A stretch of 6,684 nt of DNA from DASQFQ01 sp038327685. GTDB lineage: Bacteria; Actinomycetota; Thermoleophilia; Solirubrobacterales; Solirubrobacteraceae. The notes below the pieces were generated by a model. That model was not told where the DNA came from. It made no database searches and worked only from the letters and a program-made list of their open reading frames with translations. The stretch spans positions 1-6,684 of the forward strand of contig JBBQLH010000143.1 of assembly GCA_038327685.1 (NCBI GenBank), given 5' to 3'. The position numbers and the translations under genes are program-made. Shown in pieces: positions 1 through 5,148 of this stretch (positions within the stretch are counted from its first letter, which is position 1; each line of letters opens with the position of its first letter).

Positions 1-597
1 CACGCCCTTGGGGATGCGGGCCCCCAGCGCCTGGAACTTCTTCGGGTTCTCGAGGAACTCCTTGATCTCGTGCAGCTCCTCGACCGCCTCGTCGACGCCC
101 GCCACGTCGCGGAAGGTGATCTTCGGCGAGTCGACCGACATTCGCTTGGCGCGCGACTTGCCGAACGACATCACCTTCGATCCGCCGCCCTGGACCTGGT
201 TCATGAGGAAGATCCAGAACCCGATGAAGATCAGGAACGGCAGGACGTAGGTCAGCAGCGACAGGATCACGCTCGACCGCGCGGGCTTGACGTCGAAGTC
301 CTGGATCAGGCGGTCGGCCTTGGCCGCGCGCAACTTCGTGACCAGGACGTCGGAGTAGTCGAGCGGGTAGCCGACTTGGTACTTGTTCTTGTCCGTGCCC
401 TTGAGGCGCACGTCGATCGAGTTGTCCTTGGTGCGCAGCGTGGCCGTCTGCACCTGGCCGTTCTCGACCTGCTCGAGGAACCCGGCGAACGACCGGGCGG
501 GCGCCTGGCTGGAGCGCGATATCAGCTTTGAGGCGAAGAACGCCAGCACGACCACGATCAGGATCGGGAAGAGGGCGCTCTTGAAGAAGCGGCTCAC
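1..597 (-). CDS. ftsH: ATP-dependent zinc metalloprotease FtsH, N-terminal 199 residues (cut by window edge)
   Basis: FtsH is a membrane-anchored hexameric AAA+ protease that extracts and degrades membrane and short-lived cytosolic proteins. The visible part begins MSRFFKSALFPI, with a first membrane segment at about residues 8–26. A small extracytoplasmic domain follows (about 27–107), then a second membrane segment at about 110–132 ending in FLMNQVQGGGSKVMSFGKS. The start of the AAA+ module is seen as TFRDVAGVDEAVEEL (161–175) and FLENPKKFQALGARIPKGV (181–199). These segments are highly characteristic of FtsH. The Walker A motif, the second region of homology and the HExxH zinc site would lie beyond position 1, so catalytic residues cannot be checked. 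The start is GTG at 597: an in-frame TAA at 622–624 leaves no other upstream start. No clear Shine-Dalgarno sequence precedes it. It is the last visible gene of the cyclase–tilS–hpt–ftsH series, 81 bp after hpt. Confidence 0.97.
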   Translation of the reverse strand, partial: MSRFFKSALFPILIVVVLAFFASKLISRSSQAPARSFAGFLEQVENGQVQTATLRTKDNSIDVRLKGTDKNKYQVGYPLDYSDVLVTKLRAAKADRLIQDFDVKPARSSVILSLLTYVLPFLIFIGFWIFLMNQVQGGGSKVMSFGKSRAKRMSVDSPKITFRDVAGVDEAVEELHEIKEFLENPKKFQALGARIPKGV

Positions 598-678
598 AGG
601 AAAGAGAAGGCTACCAGGGGGTTAGCGGCGTCCTGGAGGGTTCACCGGCCATCCGCCGACCCCTCCCTGACACGCCGG
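598..678. other. Spacer between hpt and ftsH
   Basis: This is 81 bp between the hpt stop and the ftsH start, both on the minus strand. I see no hairpin with a T-tract, no convincing -35/-10 pair and no purine-rich Shine-Dalgarno element next to the ftsH GTG. A GGGAGGGG stretch lies close after the hpt stop on the minus strand, too far from the ftsH start to be its ribosome binding site. Cotranscription of hpt and ftsH is the simplest reading, but an ftsH-specific promoter that I cannot recognise is possible. Confidence 0.5.
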
Positions 679-1209
679 TCACAGTCGCAACGCCGCCACG
701 TAGGGAAGGTTGCGGAATCGCTCGGCGTGATCGAGGCCGTAGCCGATGGCGAACTTGTCCGGGATCTCGAAGCCGACGTAGCGTGTCGGCAGGTCCACCT
801 GGCGCCGCTCAGGCTTGGTCAGGAGCGCGCACACCTCGAGCGAGGCCGGATTGCGCGCCTGCAGGTTGCGCAGCAGGTAGGAGAGCGTCAGGCCCGAGTC
901 CACGATGTCCTCGACGATCAGGACGTCGCGCCCCTCGATCGCGGCGTCGAGGTCCTTGAGGATCCGCACCACGCCCGAGGACTGGGTCGACGAGCCGTAG
1001 GAGGCGACCGCCATGAAGTCGACCTCGCAGGGCACCTCGATGTGGCGCATGAGGTCCGAGAGGAAGAACACGGCGCCCTTGAGCACGCCGACCAGCAGCA
1101 GGTCGCGGCCCTCGTAGTCGACCGAGATCTCCTTGCCCAGCTGGCGGACGCGGTGCTGGAGCTCGTCCGCCTGCACGAGGATCTCGCCAATGGCTTCGTC
1201 GCGGAGCAC
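679..1209 (-). CDS. hpt: Hypoxanthine(-guanine) phosphoribosyltransferase
   Basis: This cytosolic purine-salvage enzyme (176 aa, usual family length) transfers ribose-5-phosphate from PRPP to hypoxanthine, and usually guanine, giving IMP or GMP. The pyrophosphate-loop region is GVLKGAVFFLSDLMRH (41–56). The flexible active-site loop is SYGSSTQSSG (70–79). The PRPP-binding signature is VLIVEDIVDSGLTL (96–109), with the acidic pair E100-D101 and D104. The purine-recognition segment is PDKFAIGYGLDHAE (150–163), with K152. All key residues look intact. The start is GTG at 1209; only four codons separate it from an in-frame TAG, so no upstream start exists, and no strong Shine-Dalgarno sequence is visible. 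It follows tilS after 12 bp and precedes ftsH, a common gene order in Gram-positive bacteria. The ACTGGCGCGGGC spacer offers little for independent initiation, so translation is probably coupled to tilS. Confidence 0.96.
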   Translation of the reverse strand: MLRDEAIGEILVQADELQHRVRQLGKEISVDYEGRDLLLVGVLKGAVFFLSDLMRHIEVPCEVDFMAVASYGSSTQSSGVVRILKDLDAAIEGRDVLIVEDIVDSGLTLSYLLRNLQARNPASLEVCALLTKPERRQVDLPTRYVGFEIPDKFAIGYGLDHAERFRNLPYVAALRL

Positions 1210-1221
1210 GCCCGCGCCAGT

Positions 1222-2139
1222 CTAGGCGTGCACGCGCGGCGGGGTGGCGACGAACTCGAGCCGGCCGCCCTCGACCCGCGCGCGCAGCCCGCCGCCGACG
1301 TCGAGCGCGCCGTGCTCCGCGAGCTCGAGGATCTCGGCCGTGCGGTGCGAGACGGCGGGGCCGCCGGCCGCGTCGGCCAGGCGCTGGACAGCCAGGCGCG
1401 CCAGCGCGGGCGGCAGCGCGCGCAGCCGCTCGAGCGACGGCGGCGAGCCGGCCTCCTCGAGCACGACGGTGACGGCGGCGTCGAGCACCTCGGCCTCGTC
1501 GCGCAGCAGCTCGAGCGTGCGCAGGACGTTGCGCTCGGCGGCCGGGTGCAGCGCGCGCAGAGCGGGCACGAGCCCGTGGCGCGCGCGGTTGCGGGCGTAG
1601 TCGTCGGAGGCGTTCGAGGGATCCTCGCGCCACGGCAGGCCGGCCTCGGCGCACCACGCCTCCGTCGCCTCCCACCAGACCGCGAGCAGCGGGCGCACGA
1701 GCCGGCCGTCGCGCTCGCGCATGCCGAGCAGGGCACGGCGCCCGGGCGAGGCGGCGAGCCGGTAGAGCACCGTCTCGACCTGGTCGGACGCCGTGTGGCC
1801 GACCGCGACGTCGGCGTCGCGCTCGAGCGCGAGCCGTGTCGCCTCGCCGTAGCGCTCGTCGCGCGCCCACGCCTGGAGGTTGCCCTCGGGGCGGCTGGGC
1901 CGGTCCACGGACAGCGGCACGCCGAGCCCCTCGCAGACCGCGCGGCACAGCGCCTCGTCCTCCCCGGCGGAGTCGCGCAGGCCGTAGTTGACGTGCAGCG
2001 CGCTCACCGCCGGCGCGCCCGCCACGCGCACCGCGAGGTCGAGGAGGCAGACGGAGTCCGGGCCGCCCGAGAGCAGCACGACGACCGCGCGCCCGGGCCG
2101 CAGCAGGCCGCCGGCGCGCATGTGGGCCTCGAGGCTCAT
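1222..2139 (-). CDS. tilS: tRNA(Ile)-lysidine synthetase
   Basis: TilS uses ATP and lysine to convert cytidine-34 of the CAU-anticodon tRNA-Ile to lysidine, changing both its charging and its decoding from Met to Ile. The PP-loop ATP-pyrophosphatase signature SGGPDS is at residues 24–29. It is followed by HVNYGLRD (49–56), GHTASDQVET (114–123, the family's GHxxxDQxET motif), RPLL (149–152) and the tRNA-contacting stretch DPSNASDDYARNRARHGL (173–190). At 305 aa it is shorter than E. coli TilS and resembles the compact type without the separate C-terminal domain. The ATG start overlaps the cyclase stop (ATGA, 2136–2139). A strong Shine-Dalgarno sequence GGAGGAGG sits within the last cyclase codons, about 4 nt before the start, supporting this start over Met-7 and indicating translational coupling. 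The gene ends with a TAG in the same frame as hpt. Confidence 0.95.
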   Translation of the reverse strand: MSLEAHMRAGGLLRPGRAVVVLLSGGPDSVCLLDLAVRVAGAPAVSALHVNYGLRDSAGEDEALCRAVCEGLGVPLSVDRPSRPEGNLQAWARDERYGEATRLALERDADVAVGHTASDQVETVLYRLAASPGRRALLGMRERDGRLVRPLLAVWWEATEAWCAEAGLPWREDPSNASDDYARNRARHGLVPALRALHPAAERNVLRTLELLRDEAEVLDAAVTVVLEEAGSPPSLERLRALPPALARLAVQRLADAAGGPAVSHRTAEILELAEHGALDVGGGLRARVEGGRLEFVATPPRVHA

Positions 2140-3317
2140 TCGTCCTCCTCCGCTGCGCGGGTCGCGAGGAACAGCTCGGTGGACTCCGAGAAGCCCTTGA
2201 GCTTGACCTCGCCGATGTGCTCGAACTCGAGGTGGCGGCCCGCCGCCTCGACCAGCGGCCGGGTGACGAGCACCTCGCCGCCGGCGGCGCGCGCGCCGAC
2301 CCGGGCCGCGAGGTTGACCTCGCGCCCGAAGTAGTCGCCGTCTCGGTAGATCGTGAGGCCCCGGTGGATGCCGATGCGCGGCAGCGGCCGCTCCTGCTGG
2401 AGCGCCTGGAAGCCGACCGCCCAGTCGAGCAGCGCCGAGGCGTCCGTCGCGACGATCATCACCTCGTCGCCGATCGTCTTGATGATGCGCGCATCATCGG
2501 GCAGCGTGTTGGCGACCGCCTCGACGAAGTGCTCGATGATGTCGACCGCCTCGTCCTCCCCCGCCTCCTCCGTCAGCCGCGTGTAGCCCGCGAGGTCGGC
2601 GAAGGCGATCGCCACCCGCAGGCGGCCGAGGTCGAGGTCGCCGTCCGAGTCGACCTCGACCTCCATGTGGCCGACGACATCCTGGTCGAGGAAGTGCTGC
2701 AGGAAGCGCTGGTGGACGTGGTCCATGATCGGCGAGGCGAGCGGAAGCAGCTCGCGCGCCAGGCCCTGCATCTCCTCCGCCATCTCGAGATGGTCGACCC
2801 CGTCGTGCATCAGCGGCTCGTGCACGTAGAGGTGGAAGAGCTTGACCTCGGCGTCGGCGATGCGCGCCACCGACTGCCCGTAGACGCGCACGAGCTGGAG
2901 GAAGGCGACGAGCGGGAAGCCGGCCTCCAGCGCGGCGGCGATGTAGCGCAGGAGCCGCAGGTCCTCCTCGGTGATCTCGCCGATCGCCGGCGCCGAGAAG
3001 CCCAGCGCGCTCCAGATCCGCTCGAGCAGCGCGGGCTCGAGGCCGCACTTGTCGGCCGCCTCCGCCAGCGAGTAGGTCGGCGAGCGCGGCGGGAACAGGT
3101 CCTCCATGAAGCCGTAGGCCAGCCGGCCCGAGCGCGACGCCTCGCGGATCTCCTCCATCGAGTGCCCGCGGGCGCGCAGCCGGCTGACGATCCGCGCGTG
3201 GGCCATCGAGCTGCGCGTCCATCCCCCGTCGGGCAGCGGCACCAGCCCGTCGCCGACCCAGCGGCGCAGCGTGGCGGGCGAGACTTCGAGCTCGCGGGCG
3301 GCGTCGGCGAGGCTCAT
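2136..3317 (-). CDS. Class III adenylate/guanylate cyclase with MerR-like N-terminus and Rv1264-type regulatory region
   Basis: This is a predicted soluble nucleotide cyclase (393 aa), most likely making cAMP from ATP. Residues 1–38 resemble a MerR winged helix (SLADAARELEVSPATLRRWV). Residues 40–160 are helical and resemble the autoinhibitory, pH-sensing region of mycobacterial Rv1264 (regulatory pattern: ...GHSMEEIREASRSGRLAY..., YSLAEAADKCGLEP, AALEAGFPL..., RVYGQSVARIADAE). A helical linker runs to about 230. The cyclase domain (about 233–385) has both metal aspartates, D241 in FADLAGYT and D284 in TIGDEVM. It has the substrate-specifying pair K280 and D328 (DYFG) and the transition-state pair N335 and R339 in VNLAARV. 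All catalytic positions are present and the K/D pair favours ATP. No membrane segment is seen. The start is ATG at 3317, with only a weak purine stretch before it. The stop overlaps tilS (ATGA). A terminator-like hairpin ends 22 bp upstream. Whether the MerR-like part binds DNA is unknown. Confidence 0.92.
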   Translation of the reverse strand: MSLADAARELEVSPATLRRWVGDGLVPLPDGGWTRSSMAHARIVSRLRARGHSMEEIREASRSGRLAYGFMEDLFPPRSPTYSLAEAADKCGLEPALLERIWSALGFSAPAIGEITEEDLRLLRYIAAALEAGFPLVAFLQLVRVYGQSVARIADAEVKLFHLYVHEPLMHDGVDHLEMAEEMQGLARELLPLASPIMDHVHQRFLQHFLDQDVVGHMEVEVDSDGDLDLGRLRVAIAFADLAGYTRLTEEAGEDEAVDIIEHFVEAVANTLPDDARIIKTIGDEVMIVATDASALLDWAVGFQALQQERPLPRIGIHRGLTIYRDGDYFGREVNLAARVGARAAGGEVLVTRPLVEAAGRHLEFEHIGEVKLKGFSESTELFLATRAAEEDE

Positions 3318-3326
3318 CGCCGCTTC

Positions 3327-3332
3327 ACGCTA
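3327..3332 (-). promoter_or_regulatory. Possible near-leaderless -10 element for the cyclase operon (weak)
   Basis: On the minus strand TAGCGT fits the TAnnnT pattern of an actinobacterial -10 box. It lies directly downstream of the terminator T-tract and 9 bp before the cyclase ATG. A transcript starting about 7 bp after it would be almost leaderless. No -35 match exists at 17–18 bp, where the terminator stem sits (CCGCCG). It is listed because it would let the cyclase operon be expressed without crossing the terminator. Confidence 0.2.
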
Positions 3333-3339
3333 CCCGGGC

Positions 3340-3378
3340 AAAGAAAAAGCGGCGGGACCGCGGTCGTGGTCCCGCCGC
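3340..3378 (-). terminator. Strong Rho-independent terminator just upstream of the cyclase gene
   Basis: On the minus strand GCGGCGGGACC pairs perfectly with GGTCCCGCCGC, an 11-bp stem (3349–3359 with 3368–3378) around an 8-nt loop. TTTTTCTTT (3340–3348) follows directly. The T-tract exists only in the minus orientation. It would end transcripts from the phasin–SCP2 operon, whose last stop is 150 bp upstream, or a short RNA made in the gap. Its 3' edge lies only 22 bp before the cyclase ATG, so any cyclase transcript started upstream must read through it. Confidence 0.85.
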
Positions 3379-3380
3379 CT

Positions 3381-3398
3381 GCGGGCAATGCGGCCCGC
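3381..3398 (-). repeat. Hairpin preceding the terminator
   Basis: An inverted repeat gives a perfect 6-bp stem GCGGGC/GCCCGC (3381–3386 with 3393–3398) with a 6-nt loop, 2 bp before the terminator stem in the direction of minus-strand transcription. Slightly further upstream, CGCCGCC (within about 3406–3416) could pair with GGCGGCG of the terminator's first arm, an alternative fold that would open the terminator. Such pairings are easy to find in GC-rich DNA, so the regulatory meaning is uncertain. Confidence 0.45.
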
Positions 3399-3420
3399 TG
3401 CCTCGGCCGGCGGCGTTCGT

Positions 3421-3506
3421 CAGAGGCGACGCCTTGCGAGGGGCTTCCCCCTCACTTCCCGGCCTATTGCCTTGGTTGGTACGCGGAGGTCTACTCCTCG
3501 CCTCTG
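3421..3506 (-). ncRNA. Candidate structured RNA domain in the gap before the cyclase operon
   Basis: A 9-bp perfect inverted repeat, CAGAGGCGA and TCGCCTCTG (3498–3506 with 3421–3429 when read on the minus strand), encloses about 68 nt. Inside is a second perfect hairpin GAGGGG-GAAG-CCCCTC and a smaller GGAG/CTCC pair. Together with the 3381–3398 hairpin and the terminator it would form a compact multi-stem leader or small RNA. I compared it by eye with common riboswitches, T-box leaders, SRP RNA and 6S RNA and recognise none. The outer stem overlaps the promoter-like element at 3488–3516, so both cannot act in the same transcript. Confidence 0.35.
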
Positions 3507-3516
3507 CGCGTGTCAA
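3488..3516 (-). promoter_or_regulatory. Promoter-like element downstream of the SCP2-like gene
   Basis: On the minus strand a perfect TTGACA (3511–3516) is followed after exactly 17 bp by TAGACC (3488–3493), a weak -10 that lacks the final T. Transcription would begin near 3481. It would give an RNA of about 140 nt ending at the terminator, or a leader of about 165 nt for the cyclase operon if the terminator is bypassed. The -35 and spacing are ideal and the -10 is poor. Confidence 0.4.
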
Positions 3517-3529
3517 ACCCCCGCGGCGG

Positions 3530-3955
3530 TCAGACCTTCAGGTGCGGATAGTCGCTCTCCACGAGCGCCCGGTAGCGCGCGTAGACGGGCTTCGTGATCG
3601 GGATCAGGCTGAGCGCGGCCTTGACGTCCCCGCCGGTCTTGATGCGCCGGCGCGCGATCGCCACGGCGACGTTCTCCTTGCCCTGGAAGTACTTGTTGGC
3701 GGTCTCCGAGGACATCTTCATCCGCACCTTCGGCTCCCACGCGACATCGTCGGACCACTCCCAGTGCAGGTTGCCCTCGCCCTCCTCGCCGGCGCGGATG
3801 TTCACGATCAGGTCGAGGTCGTCGAACTCGAAGCGCTGCGGCGTGTCGGCGTCGCGCAGCGCCGGCCCCATCTCCGGATCGTCGCTCATCATCGCGAAGA
3901 TCTGGTCCATCACCTCGCGGAACTCCCGGTCGGACTCGAACTGCGGCGAGGCCAT
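3530..3955 (-). CDS. SCP2 sterol-binding/lipid-carrier domain protein
   Basis: This small cytosolic protein (141 aa) resembles the sterol carrier protein 2 fold, which binds lipids or acyl chains in a hydrophobic cavity. The first 45 residues are acidic and helical (FREVMDQIFAMMSDDPEMGPALRDA). The fold-like part follows: RFEFDDLDLIVNI (41–53), HWEWSDDVAWEPKVRMKMSSET (64–85), YFQGKENVAVAIARRRIKTGGDVKAALSLIPI (89–120) and a terminal helix. The run of 'm-s-e-t-a…Gk-n…ik-gGDv-a-l-l-p' is the SCP2 family pattern. No signal peptide or membrane segment is seen. The start ATG shares one base with the stop of the upstream phasin-like gene (TGATG) and has no purine-rich Shine-Dalgarno sequence, so reinitiation after that gene is likely. 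The ligand cannot be read from the sequence. SCP2-like domains also occur in proteins of other function, so the family call is firmer than the role. Confidence 0.78.
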   Translation of the reverse strand: MASPQFESDREFREVMDQIFAMMSDDPEMGPALRDADTPQRFEFDDLDLIVNIRAGEEGEGNLHWEWSDDVAWEPKVRMKMSSETANKYFQGKENVAVAIARRRIKTGGDVKAALSLIPITKPVYARYRALVESDYPHLKV

Positions 3956-4425
3956 CAGGAGGAGGCGGGCGTCTTGGCCGCGCTGGAGCGCGGCTTGGCG
4001 GCCGTCGAGCGCGGCTTGGCGGCGGAGGAGCGCTTGGCCGCGGTCGAGCGAGCGGTGCCGGCCTTCTTCGCGGTCGAGGACGCAGCCGGCTTCCGGGCGG
4101 TCGAGCTCGCGCGCGTTCCAGCGCTGCGGGTGGCGGGCTTGGCCCGCGCGGGCTTCTCCTCGAGCGCGGCCACGCGGCGGGTCAGCGTCTCGACCTCCGT
4201 GCGCAGGCGCTTGAGGTCCTCGAGGACGCGGATGTCCTCGATCATCTCGCGCACGCGAGCGGCGGCCCCGGCCACCTCGTCGACGAGGTCCTGGGCGCGG
4301 CTGCGCGTGGACTGCGCGCTGTCGGCCGTCGCCTGGAAGGTGCGCTCGACGGCGGTCCGGACGGCGCCGACGGCGTCGGTCGGCTTGTTGTCCTTCTTCG
4401 ACTTCTTCTTGTCCTTTTTCGCCAT
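3955..4425 (-). CDS. Phasin-like coiled-coil protein with histone-H1-like basic tail
   Basis: This is a 156-aa protein of low complexity with three parts. A lysine-rich head (MAKKDKKKSKKDNK, 1–14) is followed by a long amphipathic helix (about 16–90). That helix ends in VLEDLKRLRTEVETLTRRVAALEEK, a heptad-like pattern seen at the end of polyhydroxyalkanoate-granule phasins such as PhaF/PhaI. A tail of Ala/Lys/Pro/Ser/Arg (91–156) contains AAKPRS repeats and resembles histone H1 and the DNA-binding tail of PhaF. Inferred role: coating a lipid or polyester inclusion, perhaps tethering it to the nucleoid. I chose the ATG at 4425 because the lysine-rich head is natural there. The frame stays open upstream to 4554, with another ATG at 4446, but that would run into the divergent phosphorylase gene. 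It is translationally coupled to the SCP2-like gene (TGATG). No PHA synthase is visible, so the cargo is unknown. Confidence 0.72.
   Translation of the reverse strand: MAKKDKKKSKKDNKPTDAVGAVRTAVERTFQATADSAQSTRSRAQDLVDEVAGAAARVREMIEDIRVLEDLKRLRTEVETLTRRVAALEEKPARAKPATRSAGTRASSTARKPAASSTAKKAGTARSTAAKRSSAAKPRSTAAKPRSSAAKTPASS
3965..4045. repeat. Degenerate 21-bp tandem repeat encoding the basic tail
   Basis: Two nearly identical 21-bp units lie at 3986–4006 and 4007–4027, both beginning GAGCGCGGCTTGGCGGC. A shorter, diverged unit is at 4028–4045, with a further decayed unit before 3986. They encode the AAKPRS motifs of the phasin-like protein. Repeats like these change copy number by slippage, so tail length may vary between strains. 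Confidence 0.7.
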
Positions 4426-4455
4426 GAGGCGCGAGTGTAGTTCCATGCCGACCCC

Positions 4456-5148
4456 GTGGCGAGCCCTCCCGTCCACCTCAGGCCGAACGCGCCGGTCGCC
4501 GAGCGCGCGCTGCTGCCCGGCGACCCCGGGCGCGCGCTGCGCCTGGCCCAGCATCTGCTGGCGGCGCCGATGCAGGTGCTCAACACCAACCGCGGGCTGT
4601 GGGGCTACACCGGCACGGCTGCCGACGGCGCGGCGCTGACGATCCAGAGCACCGGGATGGGCGGCCCGAGCGCGGCGATCGTGGCCGAGGAGCTGATCGG
4701 GCTCGGGGCGCGGCGGCTGGTACGGGTCGGGACCTGCGGCGCGCTCATCGACGGCCCGCGGCTCGGCGACCTGCTCGTCGCCGGCGAGACGCTGTGCGAG
4801 GACGGCGCCAGCCGCGCGCTCGGCGCCGGTGCGCGCGCCGCCGCGGACGCCGGTCTATGCGCCGAGTTGGCGCGCGCGGCGGGCGAGCCGGTCACCGTCG
4901 TCTCGGCCGACCTCTTCTATGACCCCGACCCGGCGCGAGCCGAGCGCTGGGCCGCCGCGGGCGCGATCGCGGTCGAGATGGAGTCGGCGGCCCTGTTCAC
5001 CGTCGCGCGCCTGCGCGGCGCCGCCGCCGCCTGCGTGCTGCTCGTCTCGGTCGAGCTGGCCGGCGCCGAGCCCCGCCGCATCGGCGACGACGCGTTGGCC
5101 GCCGGCGAGATCGTGCTCGGCGAGGCGGGACTGGCGGGGCTCGCTTAG
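4456..5148 (+). CDS. Nucleoside phosphorylase, DeoD/Udp (NP-I) family
   Basis: This cytosolic enzyme (230 aa, normal family length) is expected to cleave nucleosides with phosphate to free base and ribose-1-phosphate. The phosphate-binding PGDPGR is at 21–26 (R26) and NRGLWGYTG at 45–53 (R46, contributed by the neighbouring subunit in E. coli DeoD). GMGGPSA follows at 67–73, and RVGTCGAL at 90–97 (R90 and T93, threonine as in Udp, serine in DeoD). SADLFY is at 150–155 and the ribose-binding VEMESAAL at 173–180 (E174, E176). The catalytic SDH of DeoD is replaced by S198-V-E, so the purine-protonating Asp is missing. Substrate choice is therefore unclear: purine nucleoside, uridine or methylthioadenosine are all possible. 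The start GTG at 4456 gives MASPPVHL, similar to DeoD's MATPHI. There is no Shine-Dalgarno sequence, and only 30 bp separate it from the divergent gene. It could supply bases to Hpt. Confidence 0.88.
   Translation: MASPPVHLRPNAPVAERALLPGDPGRALRLAQHLLAAPMQVLNTNRGLWGYTGTAADGAALTIQSTGMGGPSAAIVAEELIGLGARRLVRVGTCGALIDGPRLGDLLVAGETLCEDGASRALGAGARAAADAGLCAELARAAGEPVTVVSADLFYDPDPARAERWAAAGAIAVEMESAALFTVARLRGAAAACVLLVSVELAGAEPRRIGDDALAAGEIVLGEAGLAGLA

Noticed and set aside
727..2334. Long plus-strand open frame (535 codons) antisense to hpt and tilS
   Set aside because: It mirrors two well-supported enzymes, is full of Arg/Ala/Glu/Leu low-complexity sequence and has no recognisable motif. This is a usual artefact of very GC-rich DNA.
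3349..3516. T-box leader: GGAGTAG early on and GGGACCACGACCGCGG near the terminator loosely recall T-box sequences, and tilS is in the operon
   Set aside because: The region is too short, the AGAGAG/GGUGnGA stem I motifs are missing, and there is no proper AGGGUGGnACCGCG antiterminator bulge.
2217..3551. Long plus-strand open frame (444 codons) antisense to the cyclase
   Set aside because: The opposite strand encodes a complete cyclase with all catalytic residues; this frame shows only shadow-type composition.
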